Assembly (NCBI GenBank): GCA_009809945.1
Contig: WTPW01000333.1
Location: 4,453-68,452 of the forward strand
Source of the DNA: Gigaspora margarita
Lineage: Eukaryota > Glomeromycota > Glomeromycetes > Diversisporales > Gigasporaceae
Reading direction: 5' to 3'
DNA: 64,000 bases
This document shows positions 47,760 through 59,924 of the stretch, piece by piece. The position numbers were made by a program, and so were the translations under genes. The notes beneath the pieces are model-generated. The model was not told the origin of the DNA. It ran no database searches and was given only the letters and a program-made list of their open reading frames with translations. How positions within the stretch are numbered: the first letter of the stretch is position 1; each line of letters begins with the position of its first letter.

Positions 47760-48130
47760 TGTTCTTGCAAAATGCATTGGCTTAACCTTTTCTTCCTTCT
47801 GATTCAAGTTTATTATTCCAGAACATCAATATGATGTTCTTGCAAAGTGCACTGGCCAATGCTTTTTGCCCTTCTTATTCAAGTTTATTATTCTAAGGCT
47901 CAAAGAAGTCAACGTGATATTCTTGCTATTATTTCAAGATCCAGAAAAATCAACGTGATGTTCTTGCAAAGCACTTTTTGTTTCTTTGGCCCTATTATTC
48001 TAAGATCTAGAAAAATCTACATAGTGTTCCACAAAGTACATCAAGTTTATTGTTCTGGCTTATTATTCTAAAGATGTTAATGTGGGGTTCTTAAAAAGTA
48101 CATCAGCTAATGCCTTTTTCTTTCTCAAAC
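47760..48130. repeat. Family D repeat, reverse orientation
   Basis: Four units, with ATGTTCTTGCAAAGTGCA(C/T)TGG and TTCAAGTTTATTATTC phrases spaced about 75-100 bases. The plus-strand 74-codon frame at 47847 is a repeat by-product. A single N lies just upstream at 47710. Confidence 0.75.
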
Positions 48131-48425
48131 ATAATCTAAAAAAAGGCTGTTAATGGTTTTGTAAGCCTGTGTGGTTAAGCGGTTTTAAATCTCAGTGCAA
48201 AAATATAGTCTTTTCGTAGTGAAAATTTTTATTGACTTACTCATTGTGAAACAAAAAGGCATCTTTGAAGGCAAGATTCTTTTTGAGCTTATTATTTTTT
48301 TACTTTAATTTTAAACATAAGGATAGAGTATTTTTATTTACGAAATAGTTTCACATTGTACAGAATGATGTTTCCTTCTAGGAAACCCCTGAAAACGATG
48401 ATTGAAAATGGGCTACTGTTGTAAT

Positions 48426-48481
48426 TTACTATGAAAATTGAGAATTTCATATGAGTATCGATCACTCAAATTTCATAGTAA
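48426..48481. repeat. Hairpin with ~18-bp stem
   Basis: TTACTATGAAA.TTGAG and CTCAAATTTCATAGTAA pair around ATTTCATATGAGTATCGATCA, with one bulged base. Confidence 0.7.
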
Positions 48482-48686
48482 AAAATTTATTCACCTGATC
48501 TGCATGACATCTCAATTGACTGATAAGTAACTAGTACGTTCATATCTACTAATGATTGAATTGATAAGTTACTGTAGAATTAAATAATTGTTGGTATCAA
48601 AAGGCATAAAATACTTATCAATTCATCATTTGCACTTTTTTCTATTATTCTAGAATTTTTAAATCAGTTGTAATAACGGTATGATA

Positions 48687-48871
48687 CAGTCGTCCCTCGT
48701 TAATATCAACCCCGTTAATATCAACCTAAGCCACAAAATGAATTTTTATAAATTTTTATATATTTAAAATTCCCTCATATATATCAACTTTAATATAATT
48801 CCCTCGTTAATATCACTATCAACATAAAATTAAACAAATTCAAATGGGTTGATATAAACGAGGGTAGACTG
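48687..48871. mobile_element. Pogo/mariner-like MITE, TA duplication
   Basis: A 185-bp element with ends CAGTCGTCCCTCGTTAATAT / mirrored CAGTCTACCCTCGTTTATAT. TA lies on each side (48685-48686, 48872-48873). The interior repeats CTCGTTAATATCA and TTAATATCAACC. No coding capacity. Confidence 0.88.
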
Positions 48872-49149
48872 TATTAAAAAAAGTTGAACAGCTTTAAAAC
48901 CACCGAACAAACTGAGGCAGTGAAAAAAATAGCCAAAAACATAATTAAAAAAAGATCTACTGTATATAATATTATAATTTTTCAAAAATAATTTTACATT
49001 TTGGGTTCATTAAAAATAAGGCAACTTTATAATTAATTTATATGCTTTAATGTTATATTTTTGAGTTTCGGATTATAGGTTTGGGTTTCGGATTATAATT
49101 TCGGGTTTCGGGTTTCGGAGCTTCAATTTACAAAAATCCGAAAATAGAA

Positions 49150-51264
49150 CCGTTCCTAAACTAGTTTCGTGTAGGTTTCGTTTCAACGCCATGTTTGATC
49201 TGGACACCCTAAGCTAACGTCATGCGCAATCATGTGACATATAACTCATAAATAAACCCTATAGATTTCCCACAAAAACATTAATCAATGAGTTTAACTT
49301 CAACCTAATCTCACCCCAACCCTAAAGAGTTTAATTGGGTTTTATTGGAATAAAGTCACGGGGTAAAATTTTTTGTGGGAGAAGGCGCATCAAACAACAC
49401 ACGACTTTGGCCTTTTTTTTAGATTTTGAGAAAATCATGTAATTTCGTGTAACAATAACATCATACCCCGGAAAAAATGTCGATCATACCTCGGATAAAT
49501 TACCAGCTATACCCGGATAAAGTTTATTGCGAACTTTTAATACTCTCTAAAGACGCTTTTACAGTACATTTAATACAGTTTAATAATTACTGTTTTAATT
49601 TAAATTTCACGAAGTATATGTCTATATTTATTTATTATACGATAAATATATTATTTTACAGAAAAATACTTTAAATCAGTTTCGAAAACATTATTACGCA
49701 TACCCAAAACCCCTAAACACTACCACTATTACAACCTTTTGTATCTATTCATAGCCTAAATATATACAATAAAAGGTTTTAGAATAGTAATTCAAAATAG
49801 TACTTTTTTTTTATTTGTAAGGTAAACAAGTCCAGTTAAAAATAAAAGCTCACAATTTCACTTACTAATTGCTTAGATCGTCGAACCACCTTCCCGGCCT
49901 TTTAAAATATTCACTTCTCATCTAGTTTCTTGAACTGCCGATCTCACTGTATCTCTCATTAAAAAAGCAGTAGGTTTAAAGACGAAAAATAGGTTGCTTA
50001 AGTTTGTTGTTTCGTCACGTATTACAAAAAATATTTTTATATGGCGTGACGATTTTACTAATAAAAGTATTACAATTGACTGTATAAATAAATGATCATT
50101 GTCCCAATCATATTTATTCAAATTTTAGCCAATCAAAACGAACTTCTGCTATGCTAACAATAACAATGACGATCTATTATTAGCAGCATAACTTGTTGGA
50201 TCGACATCAATTAGCCAATCACACAGATGCATTTCTGTGATCTGGATTGGCAATTGAATTTCTAAATTCTAATTTTAGATCACGGCTCAAGATTTAAAAA
50301 AGAAGGCATCGACAAAAATTTTATTATGTAAATCAAATATTTTAAATATCAAATTATATAGAAGAATGGCTACTTTTATACGAATGTATGGTTAACTCAT
50401 TTTTGCAAAAATGCCATAAACCGTATTTTTGTTTGATACACCCAAATTGTTTTTTTGATCGCCACGGACCAGTCCGAAGAGAAAAAACAGCGAAAAAAAA
50501 AGTGAAGCATAAGAAACGAGTGTCTAATCCTATCTCGGATAATTAATAAAAATGTCGGGTGGACAATTTTACTATATGTTTAAAGCCTTACCCAGACTAA
50601 CCTTTACCCTAACTTTAATTAAAAAGGCAAAAACATATGACTGGACACGGCTTTAGACATCCCCAAAATAAGTAAATCTTAATTGCCCATCCCTAACTTT
50701 ATGCTTTTATGTTACACAGTTATTGCTTTGTCATTATCATAATAATTTTGAAACCCATCGGTTTTCGGTTAGTGGGTTTTAAAAATAGTTAAATTAATCA
50801 TTATATTCATTATCATATTTATTTAAAGATTTTGTTTTGCAACTTTATAATGTAGCACTTCATGCGATTGGAACCTTATTTATCGTTGATACAAATTTTA
50901 GATTTCCATTTCTGGCTAATTAGAACACCAACTAAACATATATAGCCTTCTAATGTTTCACACCAACACGCAGAGGAAGGACCTTAAAATTCCCTACCGG
51001 AATGAATGCAAATCTTAATCTAGCCGGAATTGATTATTGGTAATTTCGCAATGATAACTAAAAAATTTTTTATTCACTAATAAAATTTAAAGTTGATAAT
51101 TTTACTATAGTCATACGTGGCTGCTAGTATTGCTTAATGTCGTTCTAGCTATGATGATTCCAATTCAGAATTTTAGTGTTATTTTGTAAGAATCAAAGTA
51201 GCGATCTGTAACTTTAAAATCATAACTACCGGATAATTATGTAGTCCTGAACGATATTAAATAA
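49150..51264. other. Intergenic spacer
   Basis: No gene can be supported. Minus- and plus-strand frames of about 65 codons (49477, 49918) have no recognisable motif or splice support. Confidence 0.4.
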
Positions 51265-51640
51265 ACGTTCTAAAAAGGAATTGTACTCAAATGAAAAATA
51301 ACGATTTCCGAGGATATTGTTAAAGGTGATCTTGCAAGAAATCTAGTAAGTTATTATTATTATTATTATTATTATCATCATCCATGTAGAATTTAAATTT
51401 TCGTCAAATTATCTAATTATCCGTTTTTTTATCATTACTATTGTTATTATTTAACGCTTTCATTAAAAAATGCCTTTCTCCAACAAATGAAGATGTATAT
51501 TTGATTTCAAAGTTCCAATTCGAACGAAATTAATGAAACTTCTGAAGAAGAAACTGTTCAATTGGATATATTAAAAAAGACTATTGGGTGTGGACATTTT
51601 ATCAGAAAGAACTTCATAAACAAATGGTAGATGAATAACA
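51265..51640 (+). pseudogene. Coding-like fragments upstream of the HD gene
   Basis: Three short pieces look protein-like: ITISEDIVKGDLARNL ending at a GTAAGT donor at 51350; KCLSPTNEDVYLISKFQFER; and SSNSNEINETSEEETVQLDI followed by LKKTIGCGHFIRKNF. They are in different frames and separated by stops and a (ATT)n repeat near 51355-51375. They could be decayed exons of an older neighbour. Family unknown. Confidence 0.25.
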
Positions 51641-52128
51641 TATTCAATATATAAAATTGAAGTATTAAACAGTAAATAATTATAAGGAGAACATGCAAAA
51701 TTGCAGAGCATTTTTAAAAAAAGAATGATATTTTTAAAAAGAGGTTTCGATCAGTATAAAAAATTCATCTTGAATAATGTTATCAAATAAATAATTAAAT
51801 TTATCAATCGGGATATCCGTAAAAAAGATAATGGATAATACTGATCAAATATCAGATTCGGAACTGTACACCCATTTTAAATAATATTTGCATCAGATGA
51901 GATGGCCATTCGGATCACTACTCTAGTATGAGTTTATCACGTTTCAGTATAAGCCAAATTTATCGTCTTATTCCTGATAGACCGATTAATTAGGCTTAGA
52001 TTCAGTCCAATTTGATCCCTTTGAGTATTACAAATTTGGGAGGACAATAAGCAAATTTGTGCAAGTACATACGTACGTATACAATATATAACAAGTTCAT
52101 CAAGCATATTGTTTAGTTGTCATCTACA

Positions 52129-54281
52129 ATGTTTCAAGAGGAGAAGCTTATTAACGATCCTATCCATGTAAAATTTATTGCATAAAAAAATAAAAAATCA
52201 AGATGTTTAATAAATAAATAGTTTTACTTAACATATGCTCTTTAATAGGGGTATATGACATTTGAAAAGTGGGCGGTGGAATTTATAGATACAAATGAAT
52301 TCCAAAGATTGCGAGATATTAAGCAATTAGGAGCTAGTTATTATGTTTTTCCAGGCGCATGCCACAATCGTTTTGAACACAGTTTAGGTAAAAATAAGAT
52401 TTTTCAATTTTTTTTGCATCAAAGAATTTAAAGGACTAAAGGATTAAATCATTATAGGAACTGCACACCTTGCTTATACCTTAACCAAAAAATTATATGA
52501 ACAAAAAGGTATTAGTAAACAGGATAAAGATCTTGAGTGTGTAACTTTGGCTGCTTTGTGCCACGATTTGGGTAGGCTTTAATTCGTTTTCCACATGTAT
52601 TAAAAAAATTAAAATTTTAACACAATATAATTCACCATTATGTATATTCGTTCAAAAGGACATGGACCATTTAGTCATGTATTTGATAATGAAGTTATTC
52701 CACAACTTGGAAAAGTACTGAAGTAGGTTTAACCAAAACACTATAAAATATTTAGTTAATAACAGAAACCATACAAAATTTATCATAATAATTGCAGTCA
52801 TGAAATTAAATGGAAACATGAAAATGGATCCGAAATGATGCTCGATCATCTTTATGAAAGCCTGGAACCACCTTCCATTGACCTAACAACAGATGATTTG
52901 AAGTTCATCAAGGCACTTATTCGAGGTGATCGAACGTGAGTTAAATTTTTTTATATATTTAAATATATAACATAAATTTATCCTAATAATAATCTATTAT
53001 CTCACATAAGTGAAAGTGAAAGATCCCCGTACCTATTTGATATTGTCTCTAATAGCCGCAACTCTATTGATGTTGACAAATTTGATTACCTCGCACGAGA
53101 TTGTTATTATATAGGAAGGAAATCATTATTTGATTCTTCACGATTGATGAAATTTTCTTATGTCAAGGATGATCAAATAATGTACTATCACAAGGAGTGC
53201 GTGAACATTTATGAAATGTTTCACGCACGATATTTTTTGCACAAGAGAATATATAACCATCGCGTCAGTATGTTATCACAGAAAAAAAATTTGTTGTTTT
53301 TATAGTTACAATTGAACAATTATTGACCAATATTAATTTTAGCCAGAGCAATTAATTTTATGATAAGAGACGCGCTTGTGAAAGCAAATTCAAAATATCA
53401 TTTTGAACAGATAATCTATGATCCTGAAAAATATATCAAATTGAACGATTCTATTTTATATGAAATAGAATATTCAGATCCTAACTGCAAAGTATTAATA
53501 TCTGAATATATTGGTTTTCATTGATAATTACTTGTTATTCTAATAAATGATTATATTTAGGAATTAGAAGATTCAAGAAACATCGTTAAACGGATTAGAC
53601 AGAGGAAATTATACAAATTTGTGAATGAATGTTTAATCCCAAAAGATAGAAAAGGCATTACAAAAGTAATTTTCTTTCTTTTTCATTGCAAAATGGTTCA
53701 TAAAATCCTTTCAGATTTATGATGTCATTGCCAATTTTCATTAGGGAAATCTTAATGAACGTGAAATTGCTAATTGTGGAAAGGATTTAGTCGAGGAGGA
53801 CATAATTGTCGATTGGCAAGATTTGAATTATGCAAAAGGAGAAAAGAATCCAGTAGAATCTGTTAAATTTTATAAAAAAAATTTTAAAGTAATCAAACTT
53901 AAACCTGACGAGATTAGTTATCTTTTTCCTAAACAATATGAAGAAAAAATTGTTCGCATATATTCACGTTATCCAGAAAAGGTAACATCAATCGATATAT
54001 TTGTTTTTTTCCAAATGATGTGATGGTTATTAATTGATCAATTTTTAAAGATCGACTTGATTCACGAGGCTTTTCAAAAACTTGCAAAAAGACTAGATTT
54101 AACTATAAATAAAGGATTCTTACCTGGCGAAAAAGTAGACATCCTGGATATCGATCAGAATGATAGTGATCAAGATAGCCAATTATTTGATGCAGTAGAG
54201 AATTTTGGTGACAATCAAATCAATGCTAATTCAGTGGAGAATTTTGGTGACAACCAAATCAAGTCAAATGTAGTACAGTAA
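52129..54281 (+). CDS. SAMHD1-like HD-domain dNTP triphosphohydrolase
   Basis: Ten exons: 52129-52167, 52249-52387, 52458-52571, 52659-52722, 52798-52935, 53011-53267, 53343-53491, 53561-53665, 53745-53981, 54051-54281. They total 1473 bases, 490 residues. The order of motifs follows SAMHD1: NDPIHG near 9-14, [16 protein letters not shown] (26-41), HNRFEHSLG with His57, LCHDLGHGPFSH with His95-Asp96, and [11 protein letters not shown] with Asp187, Lys188 and Tyr191. These are the H-HD-D metal ligands and substrate contacts. Asp27, Gln32 and Arg35 match the allosteric GTP site of the human enzyme. The C-terminal lobe includes [11 protein letters not shown] and [20 protein letters not shown]. 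Known family reaction: dNTP to deoxynucleoside plus triphosphate. There is no SAM domain, which is why it is shorter than human SAMHD1. The tail carries a duplicated VENFGDNQI motif. The ATG follows an in-frame stop and sits just before NDPIHG; an extra 5' exon joined at the TTTAG at 52112-52116 cannot be excluded. Confidence 0.9.
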
Positions 54282-54542
54282 AGTTCCCTTTTTATTCACT
54301 TTATTTTCTTTTAATAGAACAAAAATATTTTAGTGTATTAAAACAAAGTACGGTAATTATAAGATATAAGGAGGGTGGTTGATCTATGACGAAAATTTTT
54401 TATAAAACTTCTTTATATCAAGGGTTTATAAATTACTTTCTTGTATCATAACAGATTTTAAATATTTTTTTATATCGTTACTGATTTAAAAGTACAAATA
54501 ATTTATAAAATAAATCGTTTATTCCAATTTATGAATTATTAA

Positions 54543-56177
54543 TATGGGCCGGTGCGAAAATGTAGATACACCAAAACTAAAAGTCAATTTCGCCTATATA
54601 TAAAAGGTTCTCAATTTTGGCTATTTATTTATAATTTTTTTATATCAAAAAAGAAAGATTTAAGCTACTTTTTGATATAATTTTTATTATCTTTTTATAG
54701 TATGTTTGTTGTATTATAAATTTTTTTAAAATTTAAATTTTTTTTTAAAAAAAAAACCAAGAAAAATTTTTTTTATAAAAAAAATATTTCCGCAATCAAT
54801 ATGCAACTTTATAAGCTTGTACTACGCAAGTGCATTGCCATGCATATGCTAAAAGATGCAGTTAAAATTTTAGCTTAATTGGATTAGTAGTTGTTAAAAT
54901 ATAAAATAAAAACTAATTTATTTTTAATAAAGTTATATAGATTACTATATATAGTAATTGGGAATAGAAATTTGTCGCACCCGCGACATGTCGCACCCCC
55001 GTGATTCGACCAATCAAATCGCCCGATTTGGTAGACAAAAAAAATTTTTTTTAAAAAACTAAAAATTCTACTAGTAAAATATAAGAACAAATAAGCGATA
55101 ACTATATATATAGTGTAAAATTTTATTCTGAACAACTTTTTCTAAGTTACAAAGATAGATTATCATAGTAAAAAATGACGTTTTATAAGAAAAAACAAAA
55201 ATTTCCAACGTTAGCACATACAGAACTTTTTTTTTACTAATTAAATCTATATTTATATTTACGTATTATATGCAAAATTTTACGCTAAACAACTTTTTCT
55301 AAGTCAAAAAGGTAGTTTGTTTTAGTAAAAAAAAGTTTTATATGTGCTAACTTTTGAAATTTTTGTTTTTTCTTATAAAACGTCTTTTTTTACTAAGACA
55401 ATCTATCTTCCTAACTTAGAAAAAGTTGTTCAGAATAAAATTTTACGTTATATGATGTGCTATTTTATATATATATTACACTTTATTAAGTAAAAACTTT
55501 AATTTTTAAAAAAATTTTTTTTTGCCTACAAAATCGAGCGATTTGATTGGTCGAATCAGGGGGTGCGACATGTCGCGGGTGCGACAAAAAAATATTCCCA
55601 TAGTAATTTTATATATAGTAATTATTATTAAATTTTAAAAATTTATATTTTAACAACTACTACTTCAATTAAGCTGAAATTTTAATTATATATTTAGCAC
55701 ATATATAACAATACACTTGTACAATATAAACTTACAAAGTTATATATTTGTAACAAAAATATTTTTTTTAAAAGGAACCTTTTTTTGCAATTTTTTAAAA
55801 AAAAATTAAAATTTAAAAGAACTATTATACAATTAAATGTCTATAAAAAGATAATAAAAATTATATCAAAAGATAGCTTAGACCTTGTTTTATTTAGTAT
55901 AAAAAAATTATAAATAGATAATTAAAATTAAAAACTTTTATATATAGACAAAATTAAATTTTTAATTATAATATATATATATTTTGTATTAAATAAATTG
56001 AAAAAATAAGTGACTAACAAAATTTTTTATAGAAATAAAAATTTTTAATAAAATTTATATTTAAATATTTGCCAAAACCTATATAATAGATGAAGTTATT
56101 TAAATGTTTATATTAAATTTAAAAAAATTTTTTTATTATTATTATGTAGTGTATCAACTTTTTTGCACTGGCCTATA
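54543..56177. mobile_element. 1.6-kb near-complete palindromic element flanked by TTAA
   Basis: The left end TATGGGCCGGTGCGAAAATG and mirrored right end TATAGGCCAGTGCAAAAAAG are bounded by TTAA (54539-54542, 56178-56181). Most of the interior is also inverted-repeat: GTCGCACCCGCGACATGTCG near 54975 is mirrored near 55565-55590, as are AAATCGCCCGATTTG, AACTTTTTCTAAGTTACAAAG and AAATTTTTGTTTTTTCTTAT blocks, around a centre near 55280. TTAA duplications are the hallmark of piggyBac-type elements. There is no transposase, only chance frames. It lies 260 bases after the HD gene. Confidence 0.85.
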
Positions 56178-56181
56178 TTAA

Positions 56182-56810
56182 TAAATCTTTGACTATATTT
56201 ATGTGATGAACAAACTGTCTGATTGTTGATGTTGATAAAACTTTTCCGTTGTATAGTTGGCCAGAGTAAAAGTTGTACAGGAGTTAAATTTAGGGTGGTT
56301 GTACTTATATTTTAGGAGATTTTAAACTTTAGAATAAAAGTTACATTAGCTAAAAAAAATTGTCATAAGCATATTTAATTAGTAACTCATGTGAAAAAAT
56401 CTAACAATTTCTTTAAGACCGTCTGATAGGACTGATTAACATTTCCAAATCTTATTAAAAAATGTATTTATTTAGAGCACATGATGAGAATATCTATTAT
56501 AACAGATAGGTAGAGATAGGTTCGGTTAAGTCATGACCAATCAATAACCGAAACCGATATTGATGGTCAGAGGAGGTTAACCGATCGGTCTATTGCCAAA
56601 TTTTTAATTTTCTGGCTAATAAATAATAATAATCTCACATCCCACTATGATCACATGACGGGGATTTGCATGTTATTAATCACATATTTTATCACTGTAC
56701 TTTTAATAAGCTTATTTTACCAATTGTTATCACCCTGTGTTTGCCGTTATCACCCCACATTTTCCATTATCACCTCGGGGGAAATAATGTGTCAATGATA
56801 TTTCAAATTC
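56182..56810. other. Intergenic spacer
   Basis: No gene. The phrase (G/C)CCGTTATCACCCC..ATTTTCC repeats three times at 56725-56785. Confidence 0.4.
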
Positions 56811-56817
56811 TTATTGT

Positions 56818-57140
56818 ACTGGACCAAATTGTCATTGTATAAGGTCAAAAGACTTTCAAATTCTTATCATACTAAGGCCAAAATTTTTTAAAATCGCTAT
56901 TGCACAAGGCCAAAAGAACTTTAAAATTCTTATTGTATCGGGGCCAAATTTTTTTAAAATTGTCATCGTATAAGTCAAAAGAGCTTTAAAATTGTCATTG
57001 CGTAAGGCCAAAATAACTTTAAAATTCTTATTAACCGGTGCCAAATTTTTTTAAAATTGTCATACATGAACCCAAAGGATCTTTAAAATTCTTATCATAT
57101 CAGGGCAAAAATTTTAAAATTGTCATTGAATGTGCCAAGA
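56818..57140. repeat. Minisatellite, ~33-bp unit
   Basis: About ten copies of AAGGCCAAAAGA.CTTTAAAAT then TGTCATTG-type units, with two alternating subtypes (GGCCAAATTTTTTTAAAAT and GGCCAAAAGAACTTTAAAAT). The minus-strand 62-codon frame is a product of the repeat. Confidence 0.8.
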
Positions 57141-57214
57141 ATTTAATTATTGAGCATTATATAAATTCATATTAAAAGCAAATCATGTACTAGCAATAAT
57201 ATATTCTAATTCGA

Positions 57215-58737
57215 TTATTTATTAAAAGCAACATTTATATCGATATTGCAATTTTTGCAATTCTTAACAATAATTTTAGGTGCACCTTCAACTAAAGCAG
57301 AAGCAGGTACATCTTCATCAAAATCAGAATTAGAAGATGTTTCTTGAATACTCTCTTTAATGTTCTCTTGACTAATATTCTCTTTAATATTTTTGAGTGG
57401 GCTAATAAAGGGTTTTGATGCATCATACAGTTTAAAGGGTTTTGGCTTGAAAGTTTTAGTTTGAATTGGTTGTGAAACATGGTTAATTAGAAGAGACTTC
57501 GATGGTAATCGTGAAGGAGCTAAAAAAGATATTTTGATAATATAAAAAGTTATTAATTAANATTAATAATAATAATAAGCATAATTAAATCAATAAACTT
57601 GCCTGAATCTTGATTTGGTATGATTATTGAAACAGTGCTATTCATTATTTCTTTAGTAAATGTTTGGTATGAAGTGACCCCTCCAATTGAACGATGACCA
57701 CTAAATGCCATTATACGATTAGTTGCTACATTAAGTTGAGTAAGTATTTGTATTGCACTTCTTCTCATTGAATGGTTGGTTATTTTTTTATGATTCATAT
57801 TAACAACCCCATTTTTTGACAAATTTCTCGAATCATTTTTTCATGCGTATGTCGTCCAAGTGGTATATCATAAAACCAAATACCCTTTTCAAAATCTATA
57901 AAATAAAAAATTTTAATTAAAAATTTTAATTAAAAAAAAATAATATTACAATTATTTACCATTAGCAGAAGCGATTTTAAGAAAAAATTCTTCAGATTTA
58001 AAGTAATTTCCATGAGAAACGTATAATATAAAATATCTGAAACAGGGGCAAACTTATCATTCACATCAGGTGGTATTTGGCATACTCGACCTGAATTATT
58101 GAGATTTTTTAATCCATCTGCATGATTTTTTTCATGGGGAATATTAATTTTCAAATTCTTATCTGTGCCCACTTTAACATGATTAAACTTAAGCCGTTTT
58201 GTATCTCCACCTCGTAATCCATCTAGAAGGCACAACCAGAAGTATACTCGATATGTAATAGAAGTTGGTGTATCTTCTAAAAGATGCTTATTATTCAATA
58301 TTTGAGTTATCTCATCATAAGTAAGTGGATCACTCTTGTTTGCTTGTCAGGGATTCGTATCCTGAACTAACTTAATATTTCCATCAATTGTTGAATACAA
58401 GCATGAAAACTGGTTTTTATCAAGTATATTCAGTTTAGGATTTTGACAAGAATTCATTTGTAAGTGACATGAAATTCCACAATAACAGTTGTGAATCGAT
58501 GTAGGTGCATAAAAATGTCTATCTTTTTTCTTAACAATACAAAAAAATTAACAAGAATAGTTTCCAATTCAGAATGATCTTTGATTTGTGTAATATCGCC
58601 CATAAGATTTGTATCTTTAAAATACTGATTTATTGTATTGACCCAAGTTTTGGTATTATGGCTTGTATTTTTTACATCTGCATAATTAATCGTATGATCA
58701 ATATCACTTTGTGAAGGTGCAACTAATCGTATCTAAA
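57215..58737 (-). pseudogene. Crypton/ZMYM-like tyrosine recombinase, broken
   Basis: Read 3' to 5' on the plus strand, the pieces give an N-terminal core-binding part (SELETILVNFF, KKKDRHFYAPTSIHNCYCGI, NPKLNILDKNQFSCLYSTID) and a catalytic part. The catalytic part shows Arg in GLRGGDTKRL, the link IWFYDIPLGRHTHEKM, HxxR in NHSMRRSA, GHRSIGG and Tyr in TSYQTF. This is the full R-H-R-H-Y set of tyrosine recombinases, in the layout of the Crypton-derived domain of ZMYM/QRICH1-type proteins. An apparent GC-AG intron (57602-57520) leads in phase to a C-terminal exon ending KNCKNCNIDINVAFNK. Breaks: an in-frame TGA at 58347-58349 and frameshifts near 57822-57827 (a six-T run), ~58030 and ~58540. 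An N lies at 57561. Confidence 0.75.
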
Positions 58738-58814
58738 AAGGAAAATATTTGTAACTAATCCATAAAAGAATAAATGTTTATCTAGCAGGGGGCAAAACAC
58801 TTAAATCTAGCATT

Positions 58815-59318
58815 AAATATTGATATAAAATCTGATTGGCTAAAAATACATAATTTACATAAATGGGGCCTTTGCAATAGAAAGGGCCGATACTGCCCAA
58901 AAATGAAAATCGAGTTTTTGTTGTATCCGGATAAATTTCGACACGGGCTACATTTTTCAATTGTAAATGGAAATTGATTTGCATAATAAAAAATTGAGTT
59001 ATTTAAAAAAACTTTCTTTGGAGTTTCATAGATCACGGGATTGCCCGATACAACTGACCAATCATATCATGAAATTTTTGAGTAACCCAGATCAGTCCGA
59101 ACAAAACAAACATAATTTTTCAAAATCGTATATAAACCAGTATCGGCCCTTTCTACTGCAAAGGCCCCAAATAGTAATAAAGCGAGATATAACAGCATCG
59201 CATTCCCTAAATTAAAAATAAATATTGATACAAAATCTGATTGGCTAAAATACATAATTTACATAAATAGTAATAAAGCAAGATATAACAGCATTGCATT
59301 CCCTAAATTAAAAATAAA
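58815..59318. repeat. Cluster of inverted and direct repeats
   Basis: A block with AAATCTGATTGGCTAAAA and TACATAATTTACATAAAT occurs at 58816-58864 and 59219-59268. GGGGCCTTTGCA.TAGAAAGGGCCGATACTG at 58864-58896 is mirrored at 59131-59169. AGTAATAAAGC(G/A)AGATATAACAGCAT occurs twice in tandem (59171, 59267). No real gene is seen; the overlapping frames on both strands come from these repeats. Confidence 0.75.
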
Positions 59319-59435
59319 ATCCAATATAAACAAGAATTTCCGTGAAACAATCACCAATCTTATCAAATTGTATCAAATCGTATCAAAAAAAAAAAACATC
59401 AAGCCAAAGGTCACAAAACTAAATATTGCATTACA

Positions 59436-59630
59436 ATGCAAATCAAATATGTCCCTTCAACTCCAAATATGGAGCAAAATAAAAGACCCTCCGTAACAAA
59501 CTCATTCGACATCGTCAACAGTGATATATCTGAACTAGTAGATAAATTTCGTAAGTCTTATATAAGTAGCAAATTTATCAAATCATTAATTAAAACTTAC
59601 CAAAAACGCTTTAGTTACATTCGAAGATGA
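59436..59630 (+). CDS. Small open frame, doubtful
   Basis: 64 residues, MQIKYVPSTPNMEQNKRPSV then TNSFDIVNSDISELVDKF. The composition is moderately protein-like and a possible donor follows DKF (CGTAAG, 59549). No family, no linked exon. Confidence 0.2.
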   Translation: MQIKYVPSTPNMEQNKRPSVTNSFDIVNSDISELVDKFRKSYISSKFIKSLIKTYQKRFSYIRR

Positions 59631-59924
59631 AGACCTCGAAGATATTGGGCATAGCGAGAATAACGAAAATAGTTAGTATCAAAATACTGCAAAATAGATG
59701 CTGCCAAGAAACTAGACCTTACCATATTTGCCAGCTAAATTAAAAACCTTCACCTACAAAATCCTGGGCAGTAATAAACTGTCCCAACCCTACCAAACAT
59801 ATTAAAACCAGCCTAAATCTCAACAACCAAACCCGGAAGTTTTTCTAGTGTCAGGGACTAGGATTATTTTTTCAATACAATTCTCTTAACAACAATTTGC
59901 GATTCACTAGCCCATTTCTATCTA

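Noticed and set aside
48163..48220. Possible tRNA (TGTGGTTAAGCGG resembles an A box)
   Set aside because: No matching acceptor stem, anticodon arm or B box could be folded around it. No tRNA or rRNA gene was found anywhere in the window.
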